Position numbers and translations under genes: made by a program. Shown piece after piece: positions 26,193 to 35,049 of a stretch of DNA of 47,790 bases. Every line of letters begins with the position of its first letter. The stretch's first letter is position 1. This DNA comes from Clostridium sp. CAG:465 (GTDB taxonomy: Bacteria; Bacillota; Clostridia; TANB77; CAG-465). Below the pieces are notes generated by a model, which was not told where the DNA came from, searched no databases, and saw only the letters and a program-made list of their open reading frames with translations. The stretch is taken from positions 1 to 47,790 of the forward strand of contig FR891293.1 of the NCBI GenBank assembly GCA_000433755.1, written 5' to 3'.

Positions 26193-26346
26193 TGAAGAAA
26201 AAATAATGTTAAATAAAAAATTTAAAACATCTGTTTTTAAAACAACAATCGCTACAAAAGCAGATAAAATTGGTACAACAAAACAACAAGTTCAAATAAC
26301 CTAAACCTAGATATTATTGAAAATATAATACTAGAAAACATACATT
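26193..26346 (+). pseudogene. engB remnant created by local duplication
   Basis: The sequence starts like the serS/engB junction (AAAAAATAATGTTAAA, then TTTAAAACATCTG), then jumps to the G4 region (GCTACAAAAGCAGATAAAAT) and again to the final codons of engB. Two internal deletions thus removed most of the gene while the end stayed almost unchanged. It cannot encode a GTPase. It marks the 5' part of the second repeat copy. Confidence 0.9.
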
Positions 26347-26376
26347 AGTTCCGGATTAATTTCTGGAACTTTTTCT
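26347..26376 (+). terminator. Duplicated engB terminator
   Basis: Identical in its stem to the terminator at 25017. It has no gene to end here except the engB remnant. Confidence 0.7.
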
Positions 26377-26405
26377 ATTCCCTCTTCATTTATGTAATTT
26401 CAACC

Positions 26406-26434
26406 TTTACTTTTCTGCATATTTATGTTATAAT
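26406..26434 (+). promoter_or_regulatory. Promoter of the second paralogue (duplicated)
   Basis: TTTACT, 17 bases, TATAAT; it differs from copy 1 by one spacer base. Confidence 0.7.
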
Positions 26435-26487
26435 TTTCTTGCATAAGAAATCCAAATAAAACAAATTAAATTTAAGGAGTTGTTAAC

Positions 26488-27240
26488 ATGAAAGCTCAAA
26501 AATTTTCAGAAGAAATTGTAAGAGTATCATATTTACCTGAATTGCACCAACTATTAGGAATGAACCGTGATGGTTTAGTAACCCTCTTAAACATAGAGGA
26601 TGGTAGTATTCTCTACCCACATTTACTTGGAAATAAATTCAGCAAATTTAATAAACATTTTTTCTATTTTGAAGATAAAAATTATCTTCCTTTTCTTGTT
26701 GAAGCATCAACTGGCAAAATAGTTACATTAGATAACTTTTCAGATCTTGTTGAAGAAAACCGTGATCTTAATATTGAAGAAAAAGCAAAAATTAGAAAGT
26801 TTTACAGAAAGTACTGGGATTCATTTAATAATGAGTATTATATATATGATACTAACGATTCTTCTCTTTCTAAGTCTCTTGTAAAAAAAGATACTTTGGA
26901 ACCTAAACTTAAAAATTTTACTTATATATATAACGGTTTTTCTGATAATAAGAATATTGCCATAATAGACTACAATGACACTCAAAAACTATATAATATT
27001 AATTCGAATTGTTTTTGTGAAATAGCCGAATATTCTATCATTTACCCTATTAGACAAACTCCATTTATTTTAGTTGGAAACAATGAAAATGAATTGAGGT
27101 TATATCGCATTAAAGGCGATAAAGAAATTGAAGCTATTTTTGATGATGCAAATTTATATGTAAGTAAAGAAGACATCTTTAAATTAAAAAATGGTAGATT
27201 TTTAATCAATGTAAAAAATAATGAAGTGTACATAGTATGA
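26488..27240 (+). CDS. Unknown protein, paralogue 2 (250 aa)
   Basis: The ATG (MKAQKFSEEI) follows AAGGAG by eight bases. Soluble, strand-rich protein without signal peptide. Its last 70 residues align with paralogue 1 at conserved positions (YSIIYPI, ILVGNN with a matching N-x-L, DI with a GRFLIN-like end), but the first 170 residues have little visible similarity and the protein is 75 residues shorter. A charged segment (LVEENRDLNIEEKAKIRKFY) lies in the middle. Function unknown. The contrast between nearly identical upstream DNA and strongly diverged coding DNA is unusual. A strong terminator follows. Confidence 0.75.
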   Translation: MKAQKFSEEIVRVSYLPELHQLLGMNRDGLVTLLNIEDGSILYPHLLGNKFSKFNKHFFYFEDKNYLPFLVEASTGKIVTLDNFSDLVEENRDLNIEEKAKIRKFYRKYWDSFNNEYYIYDTNDSSLSKSLVKKDTLEPKLKNFTYIYNGFSDNKNIAIIDYNDTQKLYNINSNCFCEIAEYSIIYPIRQTPFILVGNNENELRLYRIKGDKEIEAIFDDANLYVSKEDIFKLKNGRFLINVKNNEVYIV

Positions 27241-27241
27241 T

Positions 27242-27281
27242 AATAATGGCTGAACAAAATTTGTTCAGCCATTATTATTTT
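27242..27281. terminator. Terminator of paralogue 2
   Basis: A long stem, AATAATGGCTGAACAAA with its complement, then ATTTTGT. Confidence 0.85.
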
Positions 27282-27367
27282 GTCACTTTTGCTCAATATG
27301 ATATATTAGCAGAATATTTTTACCTTAAATTAATATAATTAATTATATAAAAAAAGGTGGTAATTAT

Positions 27368-28246
27368 ATGTTATTTGAAGGTTCAGGTGTAGCTCTAGTT
27401 ACACCATTTAATGAAGATTTAAGTATTAATTATGATAAACTTAAAGAGTTAATACATTTTCATTTAAAAAATAATACTGATGCAATTATATTATGTGGAA
27501 CAACAGGTGAATCAGCTACTCTTTCTATTGATGAATTTAAAGAAATTGTAAGTTTTACTGTAAAAGAAGTAAATAAAAAAATTCCTGTTATTGTAGGGAG
27601 TGGTTCAAATAATACAAGTATTGCTGTAAAGAAGTCTATAATTGCACAAGAACTTGGTGCTGATGGCCTTCTAGTTGTAACTCCATATTATAACAAATGT
27701 ACAGATGATGGACTATATTTACATTATAAAGAGATAAATGACAATGTAAATATTCCTATAATTCTATACAACGTACCATCACGTACATGCGTTAATATAA
27801 ATATGGATGTTCTAATTAAATTATCAAAACTGAAAAATATTTGTGCAATAAAAGAAGCCTGCCCTGATTTATCAAGAATATCTAAAGAATTATTACAACT
27901 TTCTAATGATTTTTACATATATTCTGGAAACGATGATTTGACTTTACCAATTCTAAGTCTTGGAGGAAAGGGCGTTATTTCTGTAATTGCCAATATATAT
28001 CCTAGCCAAATGCATAACTTATGTAACTCTTATTTTAATGACGATTTTAAAGAAGCAAGAAAGATTCATTTTGATAATTTAAATCTCATGAACTTATTAT
28101 TTTGTGAGGTAAATCCCGTTCCAATTAAAAGTGCTATGAATATTATGGGATATAATGTTGGAAAGTGTAGACTTCCTCTTGGAGATATAAATATAGACAA
28201 TTATAGAAAATTAAATAAAATATTAAAAAAAGATCCGAAAAAATAA
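27368..28246 (+). CDS. dapA: 4-hydroxy-tetrahydrodipicolinate synthase
   Basis: Condenses pyruvate with aspartate semialdehyde, the first step of the lysine/diaminopimelate branch. 292 residues, family-typical. Seen: the substrate motif CGTTGESATL, the catalytic tyrosine in ILYNVPSRT and the Schiff-base lysine in CAIKEACPDL. The ATG follows AAGGTGG. It stands alone, without other dap genes. The short upstream gap has no lysine riboswitch. A terminator overlaps its stop codon. Confidence 0.96.
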   Translation: MLFEGSGVALVTPFNEDLSINYDKLKELIHFHLKNNTDAIILCGTTGESATLSIDEFKEIVSFTVKEVNKKIPVIVGSGSNNTSIAVKKSIIAQELGADGLLVVTPYYNKCTDDGLYLHYKEINDNVNIPIILYNVPSRTCVNINMDVLIKLSKLKNICAIKEACPDLSRISKELLQLSNDFYIYSGNDDLTLPILSLGGKGVISVIANIYPSQMHNLCNSYFNDDFKEARKIHFDNLNLMNLLFCEVNPVPIKSAMNIMGYNVGKCRLPLGDINIDNYRKLNKILKKDPKK

Positions 28247-28262
28247 TTTTTCGGAGTTTTTT
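28234..28262 (+). terminator. Terminator of dapA
   Basis: TCCGAAAAA/TTTTTCGGA with a 4-base loop, followed by six T; it starts inside the last codons of dapA. Confidence 0.85.
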
Positions 28263-28266
28263 ATCG

Positions 28267-28647
28267 TTATAATACATTTCCAATTTTTACTTGCTGTTTT
28301 TTCACAATATAATTTAAAATTCTGTCTAGTTCATTTGCATTAACTATAACCTCTTCCTTATCTTCTTCATCAATATATGATTTTATTTGAGTTATATGTT
28401 CCTCAACCTTATCTACCTCACTACTATCTACAAACATATGCCAAACTGTTTTAACACTATTCCATGTCTTTTCAACATTTTCTATTCCCTCTTTAGCCAT
28501 GTCGAAATTTTCATTTATAGCAGAATTTTTCACATATTCTATATCAGATAATGTATATCTAGCTGTTTTTTCTAAATAACATATTTGCCACATTCCAGTT
28601 AAAAGAAGTAAAATTACACATACAATTAAAATTGTCCATTGTTTCAT
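28267..28647 (-). CDS. DUF4363 family membrane protein
   Basis: 126 residues. An N-terminal membrane segment (MKQWTILIVCVILLLLTGMW) leads to an outside helical domain with spaced acidic residues (ENFDMAKEGIENVEKTWNSV, then VEEHITQIKSYIDEEDKEE). Proteins of this kind are regularly found beside YetF/DUF421 genes in Clostridia; here its start overlaps the yetF stop by four bases (ATGA), so the products very likely act together. Role unknown; a link to spore or envelope function is inferred only from the partner. Confidence 0.8.
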   Translation of the reverse strand: MKQWTILIVCVILLLLTGMWQICYLEKTARYTLSDIEYVKNSAINENFDMAKEGIENVEKTWNSVKTVWHMFVDSSEVDKVEEHITQIKSYIDEEDKEEVIVNANELDRILNYIVKKQQVKIGNVL

Positions 28648-29288
28648 TTTTTCTTCACCTCATTTTTTAGCTGAAATATAAAATTAGAATTTTCATCCAT
28701 TGTAGCTACAAGTACATCCTCAATTTTAATTTTATTTTTCTTTAATAATTTATCAACATCTTTTTCTTGAATTTTAAGCATTTCTAAATTTTCCTTAGCA
28801 TAATTTCCATCTTCTATAACGTTTAAAGGAATTGCATTAAACTCATCAGAATTTTTAATAACACTCAAATTACCATTGTTTTCAATAATAGCAAATTTAA
28901 CATCTTGTATTTTAAATACATCGTGTTCTCTTAATTGTGACATCAAATCTTCAATAGTATATTTATTCTTATTTAAATTTTCTTCAATTATTTTTCCATC
29001 TCTAATAATTGGAACAATTTTTCCACATACAAAATCCTCTACTTTATTACTTGAATGAGCAAGAAGAGTAAAAATTAGATACGCAATAAGTAATGTTATA
29101 ATAGGTACAATACCATCAAAAATGGAAACACCACGTGAAGACATTGGAGATGAGGCAAGGTCAGATATTAGAATTATTATTGCAAGTTCAAAGGGTTGAA
29201 CCTTAGATAACTCTTTTTTCCCCATAAGTCTAATTACTATAAATACTACAGCATACAAAATTAAAGCCCTTAAAAATACAATTAACAT
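28644..29288 (-). CDS. YetF/DUF421 family membrane protein
   Basis: 214 residues. Three N-terminal membrane segments contain the family signature VIRLMGKKELSKVQPFELAI and LISDLASSPM. Two cytoplasmic or outside YetF repeats follow (GKIVPIIRDGKIIEENLNKN, LMSQLREHDVF, VKFAIIENNGNLSVI). Related proteins in spore formers affect spore heat resistance and germination, but a general membrane role is equally possible. It is the first gene of a two-gene unit with the DUF4363 protein and is divergent from the holin-like gene. Confidence 0.88.
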   Translation of the reverse strand: MLIVFLRALILYAVVFIVIRLMGKKELSKVQPFELAIIILISDLASSPMSSRGVSIFDGIVPIITLLIAYLIFTLLAHSSNKVEDFVCGKIVPIIRDGKIIEENLNKNKYTIEDLMSQLREHDVFKIQDVKFAIIENNGNLSVIKNSDEFNAIPLNVIEDGNYAKENLEMLKIQEKDVDKLLKKNKIKIEDVLVATMDENSNFIFQLKNEVKKK

Positions 29289-29367
29289 TTAAATCACCTA
29301 AAATTATTTTTTGCATAAAAGATATTTTTATACAAATAATATTAATGTAATTTTGGGAGGTAAATAA

Positions 29368-29736
29368 ATGGAAGAAATACAAAATTATAAAAATAACTTT
29401 AATACGTTTAGGATGTCTCAAATGTTAATTAGGTTCTTAACATCAATATCTATATTTGCTGTTACTGTATTTTTTACTCCAAATTTTAATCTTTCTTCTT
29501 TTCCAATACTAATAATTAGTGGGATTGCAATAATAACTCTAGATTATTTAATGTCAATTATAACAGGAATACATGACGTTCCACTAGGACGTGGATTAGT
29601 AGGTTTTACGACAGCTGCTATTATAATATACATAACACAATTTGTAGTTGATGGATATTATATTTCAATTACTAGTAGTTTGATTGCCGCTGCTATATAT
29701 GGAGTAATTGATAGTATGCTTATAAATAAAAAATAA
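29368..29736 (+). CDS. Small four-span membrane protein, phage_holin_4_2 (holin superfamily IV)-like
   Basis: 122 residues with four hydrophobic segments and the family-like signature LDYLMSIITGIHDVPLGRGL followed by FTTAAIIIYITQFVV. Chromosomal copies are common in Clostridia outside prophages and are annotated as 'phage holin family', though lysis is not shown. There are no phage genes around it, so a housekeeping membrane role is more likely. The ATG follows GGGAGG. A weak terminator (ACTGC/GCAGT) follows. Confidence 0.8.
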   Translation: MEEIQNYKNNFNTFRMSQMLIRFLTSISIFAVTVFFTPNFNLSSFPILIISGIAIITLDYLMSIITGIHDVPLGRGLVGFTTAAIIIYITQFVVDGYYISITSSLIAAAIYGVIDSMLINKK

Positions 29737-29767
29737 CTGCCACAATATATTTGTAGCAGTTTTTATT
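29736..29767 (+). terminator. Terminator of the holin-like gene
   Basis: ACTGCCACAA pairs with TTGTAGCAGT (one mismatch), then TTTTTATTTTA. Confidence 0.65.
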
Positions 29768-29770
29768 TTA

Positions 29771-32098
29771 TTAAATTATTACGTGTCTATTTCTATATAA
29801 AATATTTTCTCTAGACTTTGATTTTGATATAAGTTTCATTATACAATCTAAGTTGTTACATACTATGTTATACCTTAAATTATGGCTATCCACAAGATAA
29901 TATTTTTTCTTAAGGCATGGCATTGAACATTTACTATCTTGCTTTCTTTCTTCTATAAAAGCACCTAATATACAATATCTTGATGTCATAAGTGTTTTAT
30001 AATCACTAACAATTTCTATAGATGCATATTTATCTAAATTTTCTATATATTCATCTTTTAGTTCTACTGATGGAGTTATTATATCAAAACCACATTCAAT
30101 ATAAAATATTGCACTATACCTATTAAATATATTAAGAGAATAATCAGCAATTAATTTTATATCATACTTTTCTTTTAATTTTAAAGCCAAATCTATGTAC
30201 CCTACATTTCCTATAACAAGCCCATTTATATATTGAACTTCATTTTTTAATTTACTAAATATATATTTATCCGTATTATTTCCACCTATATTTGGAAGTA
30301 CAAGATATATTTTTGAATTTTTATAAAACGTAGAAATAATACTTTCCTTATATTTTATAAAATCACTTATTTCTATATATACAGTATTTAATTTTTTTCC
30401 ATATTTTTCAAAGTATAATTTAAAATAATCTATTTTTTTATCAAAATTATATATGTGTAAAATTTGTAAATTTTCATTATTTTGTTGTTCTCTATTATCT
30501 AATATTTTTGCATCATATTTAGAAATAATTTCATTTAATAATTTTATTTTTTTATCTACATTAATATCTTGTACAAATAATTCAGATACTCTTTGTACAA
30601 ATGTTCTTCTTAATTCATTTAATATAGATATTGGCACAAAAATATCTTCATCCATTTCTATATCTAAGATATTAAATATAAACGGTGAATCCTTAGTTTT
30701 ATTGAAAGACTCAATTATTTTTTCTTTTGTAGTTGGTTTTGATTTTGCTATATCAGGCATATAATCTAAATTTACAAAAATGTTTTTTATAAGATTTAAG
30801 GTCCTAACAGATAACTTATTTCCCTTTTTTATATCAATGGATATATCAATATTCCTTTTTCTTAAGCTTTTGGTATAATATTCCTTTAACTTTTTATTCA
30901 TACCATAATCTGATGTTTTAAATACATTATCCCCTATTTTTACCTTCTTTTTTACATCTCCAAGCCATACATAATTTCCTTTTTTTATGGTTTCATTTAC
31001 TATATTTTTTCTTTCATCTTTAATACATGTTATAACATTTGAAAAAATCACATCATTTTCATCTAAAATTTCTATTCCATCATGTAAGGATATATCTTCT
31101 TCTAATTTTATTTTTACAAACTCTTTTTTTTGCAAAATAATCTTACCAAGGTAAATTCCCGTATTTTTTGGAATATTTTCAGTTATGCTATTTTTATAAC
31201 AAACTCCACCTAAATATCCATCTGATATTCCATCTCTATTAAAAATTTGCATAAGATTCTTTTTATCGATTTGACTTACTGTAATCTCATTATTTTTATT
31301 TATTATGTCATTTAAATATTTCCTATAAATTTTAGTAACTCCAGCAACATATTCAGGTGTTTTATTCCTTCCCTCTAGTTTTAATGAATGAACTCCTATA
31401 TTATATAGCCTTTGTATATATGAAAGTCCGAAAATATCTTTTTTACTAAGTATATATTTATTTGAAACCAATTCTTTATTTTGATTATATAACGAATATT
31501 TCATTCTACATGGTTGAGCACAATTTCCTCTATTTGCACTTCTATTTCCTATATAACTGCTAAGTAAACATTGGCCTGAATAGCAAACACACAATGCACC
31601 ATGTACAAATACTTCTATTTCTAACGATGTATTTTTGCATATATATTCTATTTCAGATAAAGTAAGTTCACGAGCAAGAACAACCCTTTTAAATCCCATT
31701 TTTTCTAAGAATTTTACTTGTTCTAAATTATATATACTCATTTGCGTACTTGCATGAAGAGCAAGTTTTGGAAGTAATTCATGTATCAACTTTGCAAGAC
31801 CAATATCTTGTAAGATTACAGCATCTAGCCCTGCGGAGTAAAGCTTTATTAATAGTTCTAATGCATCTTTTATTTCTTCATCATAAACCAAAGTATTTAA
31901 AGTTAGATATACTTTTACACCTATCATATGTGCATATTTTATGCTTTCTATATACTCATCTACATTAAAATTCTTAGCCATAGTCCTTGCATTAAATCTA
32001 TCAAGTCCCATATATATGGCATCTGCTCCTGCATTAATAGCTGACAAAAAACTATCTTTATTTCCCGCTGGAGACAGTAATTCAATATTATTTTTCAT
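29771..32098 (-). CDS. Peptidase U32 family protein, long form
   Basis: 775 residues. The N-terminal TIM-barrel part (ELLSPAGNKDSFLSAINAGA) carries the U32 signature EVFVHGALCVCYSGQCLLSS with the cysteine cluster continuing in RGNCAQPCRMKY. Proteins of this family (RlhA, TrhP, UbiU/V) are now linked to iron-sulfur-dependent hydroxylation of RNA or cofactors rather than proteolysis. The long C-terminal half corresponds to the DUF3656-type extension of RlhA, which hydroxylates 23S rRNA C2501; that function is an inference here. A second cysteine set near the C-terminus (CILGAF, KCSMPCLKKK) may complete a metal site. It lies 18 bases after rlmB, another 23S rRNA modifier. Confidence 0.88.
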   Translation of the reverse strand: MKNNIELLSPAGNKDSFLSAINAGADAIYMGLDRFNARTMAKNFNVDEYIESIKYAHMIGVKVYLTLNTLVYDEEIKDALELLIKLYSAGLDAVILQDIGLAKLIHELLPKLALHASTQMSIYNLEQVKFLEKMGFKRVVLARELTLSEIEYICKNTSLEIEVFVHGALCVCYSGQCLLSSYIGNRSANRGNCAQPCRMKYSLYNQNKELVSNKYILSKKDIFGLSYIQRLYNIGVHSLKLEGRNKTPEYVAGVTKIYRKYLNDIINKNNEITVSQIDKKNLMQIFNRDGISDGYLGGVCYKNSITENIPKNTGIYLGKIILQKKEFVKIKLEEDISLHDGIEILDENDVIFSNVITCIKDERKNIVNETIKKGNYVWLGDVKKKVKIGDNVFKTSDYGMNKKLKEYYTKSLRKRNIDISIDIKKGNKLSVRTLNLIKNIFVNLDYMPDIAKSKPTTKEKIIESFNKTKDSPFIFNILDIEMDEDIFVPISILNELRRTFVQRVSELFVQDINVDKKIKLLNEIISKYDAKILDNREQQNNENLQILHIYNFDKKIDYFKLYFEKYGKKLNTVYIEISDFIKYKESIISTFYKNSKIYLVLPNIGGNNTDKYIFSKLKNEVQYINGLVIGNVGYIDLALKLKEKYDIKLIADYSLNIFNRYSAIFYIECGFDIITPSVELKDEYIENLDKYASIEIVSDYKTLMTSRYCILGAFIEERKQDSKCSMPCLKKKYYLVDSHNLRYNIVCNNLDCIMKLISKSKSRENILYRNRHVII

Positions 32099-32116
32099 TA
32101 GAATTCACTCATTTCA

Positions 32117-32845
32117 TTATTTTATATTTTTTTGCCTTACAACCTCATATATTGTAATAGCTACAGAAACTGAAGCATTAAGCGAATTTATTTTTCCTGT
32201 CATAGGAATTTTCATAAGTGCATCGCAATTTTCTTTTACAAGACGAGAAATTCCACTTCCCTCATTTCCAACTACAATACCAATAGCTCCTTCTAGTTTA
32301 GTATTGTATACTTCACTCTCTCCATTCATGTCAAGTCCATATATCCATAATCCGTTTTTCTTTAATTCTTTTATGCTTTCAGTTATATTTGTAACACGTG
32401 CAACTTTTACATATGAACACGCACCAGCAGCTACTTTTTCTACAGTATCTGTTATCTGACAAGCATTTCTTTTTTGAATTATTACTCCATGTACTCCCAT
32501 ACATTCACAGCTACGTATTATAGCCCCTAAATTATGTGGATCCTCAATTTTATCAAGTATGACAATAAATGGTGATTCATTTTTACTTTTAGCATACTCT
32601 ATAATTTCACTAACTTCAGAATATTTAAAATCTGTAATACTTGCAATAATTCCTTGGGAATTTTTCCCATCAATCATTTTATCTAATTTTTGTTTATCAG
32701 TATTTACAACTATAATTTTTCTTTTTAATGCTTCTTTTATAACGCTATCTATTTCTTTATTTGATGTTTGCGCATATATTTTATTTATTGTAGTACCTGA
32801 ACTTATCGCTTCAAGTACAGGATTTTTTCCATATATTAGGCCCAT
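32117..32845 (-). CDS. rlmB: 23S rRNA (guanosine-2'-O-)-methyltransferase RlmB-like
   Basis: SpoU/TrmH family, 242 residues. An N-terminal substrate-binding domain (YGKNPVLEAISSG) is followed by the trefoil-knot SAM domain with motif 1 LDKIEDPHNLGAIIRS, motif 2 IGIVVGNEGSGISRL and motif 3 IPMTGKINSLNASVSVAI. The family methylates G2251 in 23S rRNA or related sites. The ATG follows AGGAGG. It is in a unit with the downstream U32 gene. Confidence 0.93.
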   Translation of the reverse strand: MGLIYGKNPVLEAISSGTTINKIYAQTSNKEIDSVIKEALKRKIIVVNTDKQKLDKMIDGKNSQGIIASITDFKYSEVSEIIEYAKSKNESPFIVILDKIEDPHNLGAIIRSCECMGVHGVIIQKRNACQITDTVEKVAAGACSYVKVARVTNITESIKELKKNGLWIYGLDMNGESEVYNTKLEGAIGIVVGNEGSGISRLVKENCDALMKIPMTGKINSLNASVSVAITIYEVVRQKNIK

Positions 32846-32869
32846 TTTTTCCTCCTTTTCACAAAACTA

Positions 32870-32898
32870 TTTACTTTTATAAAAAAACATGATATAAT
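32870..32898 (+). promoter_or_regulatory. Promoter of the 39-codon gene
   Basis: TTTACT, 17 bases, TATAAT with an extended -10 (TGATATAAT). It would start a transcript with a leader of about 110 bases. Confidence 0.6.
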
Positions 32899-32947
32899 TA
32901 AATTTCAAAAAAATATTGGTTTACGTAATACTTTATGTACAATTCAT

Positions 32948-32969
32948 ACAACATTGTTCTAAATGTTGT
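32948..32969. repeat. Inverted repeat in the leader of the 39-codon gene
   Basis: ACAACATT and AATGTTGT separated by six bases. It could be an operator or an RNA hairpin in the leader. Confidence 0.5.
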
Positions 32970-33018
32970 AAATATTAATATAATATAATTATAAATTAAT
33001 CTTTAAGGGGAGATAACT

Positions 33019-33138
33019 ATGAATTCAAGTCGACCAAATCCAGAATACAATTTTGTGCTTTTTATTGCAAGGTATATAAAAAAATTTTTTAACCACCATT
33101 TTAAAAAGCACAAAGATGAAAAAATTTTTAAAAATTAA
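33019..33138 (+). CDS. Small basic protein, 39 aa
   Basis: ATG with a strong GGGGAG site six bases upstream, and a stop eight bases before a strong terminator. The product begins MNSSRPNPEYNFVLFIARYI and ends in a lysine- and histidine-rich stretch (KKFFNHHFKKHKDEKIFKN). It has a short hydrophobic helix followed by many basic residues, as seen in small membrane-binding or nucleic-acid-binding peptides and in some type I toxins, but no family is recognised. It is a plus-strand island between the minus-strand genes rlmB and lepA. Confidence 0.6.
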   Translation: MNSSRPNPEYNFVLFIARYIKKFFNHHFKKHKDEKIFKN

Positions 33139-33145
33139 TTTTTTC

Positions 33146-33181
33146 TGTAGCTAGCATATATTATTGCTAGCTACATTTTTT
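33146..33181. terminator. Terminator of the 39-codon gene
   Basis: An 11-bp stem, TGTAGCTAGCA/TGCTAGCTACA, followed by six T on the plus strand; it may also stop lepA transcripts from the other side. Confidence 0.85.
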
Positions 33182-33211
33182 ATACTTTTTCATAATGATA
33201 TTTCTAATAAT

Positions 33212-35020
33212 TTATTCCTCATCAAGTTTTAAAACTTTTATAAAAGCATCTTGAGGAAGTTCAACACTTCCTATTCTTCTCATTTTCTTTTTTCCCTCTT
33301 TTTGTTTTTCAAGAAGTTTTTTCTTTCTTGAAATATCTCCACCATAACATTTAGCAAGAACATCCTTCCTTAAAGCCTTCACAGTTTCCCTTGCTACAAC
33401 TTTTCCTCCTATTGCTGCTTGAATAGGGACCTCAAACAATTGCCTTGGAATTATTTCTTTTAATTTCTCAGCCATTTTTCTTCCTCTAGTTTCAGCTTTT
33501 TCTCTGTTAACTATAAATGATAAAGCATCAACCGGTTCATTGTTGAGTAAAATATCAAGTTTTACCAAATTAGCTCGTTCATATTTTTCTATTTCATAAT
33601 CAAATGATGCATAACCCCTTGTCCTAGATTTTAAACTGTTGAAAAAGTCATAAATTATCTCATTTAAAGGTAGAAAATACTCTAAACATACTCTTGCCAA
33701 GTCTAGATATTTCATATTTATGAATTTCCCTCTTCTTTCTTCACAAAGCTGCATAATATTTCCAACGTATTCCTTTGGAGTTATTATTTCAGTCTTGGCT
33801 ATTGGCTCCTCTATATACGTAATTTCATTTGGTTTTGGCATTTCAGATGGATTATATAACTCAACAACTTCTCCATTTGTCTTGTGAATTTTATATATAA
33901 CGGATGGAGCCGTAGTAATTAAATTTAAGTCATATTCTCTTTCTAATCTCTCTTGTACAATTTCCATATGTAATAGTCCTAGAAAACCGCATCTAAAGCC
34001 ATGCCCAAGTGCAGATGATGTTTCAAGTTTATAATCTAGGGCAGCATCATTTAATTTAAGTTTCTCTAATGCTTCTTTTAATTCTTCATAATCAGTTCCT
34101 TCAGCAGGAAATATTCCTGCGTAAACCATTGATTTTGCTTTTTTGTATCCATTCAAAGGCTCAGATGCCGGGCTTTCTTTTAAAGTTAACGTATCACCTA
34201 CCCTAATGTCAGATACTTGTTTAATACTTGCTGCAACATATCCAACTTCGCCTGCAACAAGATTTTCTGCCTCTATATATCCACCTGGCTTCATGTATCC
34301 TATTTCTACAATTTCATATTCTTTCTTGTTCGACATGGTATATACAATGTCGCCCTTTTTTAGCATACCATCAATTATACGTACAAATGCAACTGCACCT
34401 TTATAATTATCATATACTGAATCAAATATTAACGCTTTTAAAGGCTTTTCATTACTACCAACTGGAGCAGGCACATTTTTTACAATATCTTCTAAGACAT
34501 CTTCTACATTAAGTCCTGTTTTTGCAGATATACAAGGTGCATTCATAGCCTCAATTCCAATAACATCCTCAATTTCTCTTTTGACCTCATCTGGTCTTGC
34601 ACTTGGTAGGTCTATTTTGTTTATAACTGGTAAAATTTCTAAATTATTCTCAAGTGCCAAATACACATTTGCTAAAGTTTGAGCCTCAACACCTTGTGCT
34701 GCATCAACAACAAGTATAGCTCCCTCACATGCCGCAAGTGCACGTGAGACCTCATAATTAAAATCAACATGCCCTGGTGTATCAATTAAATTTAAAATAT
34801 ACTCTTTTCCATCACGTGCTTTGTATTTCATTCTAACAGCCTGTGATTTTATTGTAATTCCTCTTTCTCTTTCTATATCCATATTGTCAAGTAATTGTTC
34901 TTGCATATGTCTTTCATCTATACTTCCAGTAATTTGAAGCAATCTATCTGCAAGTGTTGATTTACCATGATCAATATGTGCTATTATACTAAAATTTCTT
35001 ATATTTTCCTTGTTAACCAT
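33212..35020 (-). CDS. lepA: Elongation factor 4 (LepA)
   Basis: A ribosome-bound GTPase of 602 residues. G1 is AHIDHGKSTLADRLL, G2 residues lie in ERERGITIKSQAVRM, G3 is DTPGHVDF and G4 is VINKIDLPSARP. The LepA-specific C-terminal domain ends IGSVELPQDAFIKVLKLDE. Standard length and no defects. Unlike in many Firmicutes there is no hemW or gpr gene beside it. Confidence 0.97.
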   Translation of the reverse strand: MVNKENIRNFSIIAHIDHGKSTLADRLLQITGSIDERHMQEQLLDNMDIERERGITIKSQAVRMKYKARDGKEYILNLIDTPGHVDFNYEVSRALAACEGAILVVDAAQGVEAQTLANVYLALENNLEILPVINKIDLPSARPDEVKREIEDVIGIEAMNAPCISAKTGLNVEDVLEDIVKNVPAPVGSNEKPLKALIFDSVYDNYKGAVAFVRIIDGMLKKGDIVYTMSNKKEYEIVEIGYMKPGGYIEAENLVAGEVGYVAASIKQVSDIRVGDTLTLKESPASEPLNGYKKAKSMVYAGIFPAEGTDYEELKEALEKLKLNDAALDYKLETSSALGHGFRCGFLGLLHMEIVQERLEREYDLNLITTAPSVIYKIHKTNGEVVELYNPSEMPKPNEITYIEEPIAKTEIITPKEYVGNIMQLCEERRGKFINMKYLDLARVCLEYFLPLNEIIYDFFNSLKSRTRGYASFDYEIEKYERANLVKLDILLNNEPVDALSFIVNREKAETRGRKMAEKLKEIIPRQLFEVPIQAAIGGKVVARETVKALRKDVLAKCYGGDISRKKKLLEKQKEGKKKMRRIGSVELPQDAFIKVLKLDEE

Positions 35021-35049
35021 TTCTTTCCCTTCTATATTATAACAATACT

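Larger units (their letters stand above)
26287..26487 (+). repeat. Direct repeat, copy 2
   Basis: Near-identical copy of 24957-25153 in front of the second paralogue. Visible differences are a few single bases, an altered short stretch after the terminator hairpin, one extra A in the leader, and the last few bases before the ATG. Confidence 0.9.

Noticed and set aside
27242..27281. GAAC-type LexA box near paralogue 2
   Set aside because: The GAAC and GTTC parts lie in the two arms of a terminator hairpin with wrong spacing.
27282..27367. Lysine riboswitch upstream of dapA
   Set aside because: The gap is under 90 bases and lacks the conserved stems.
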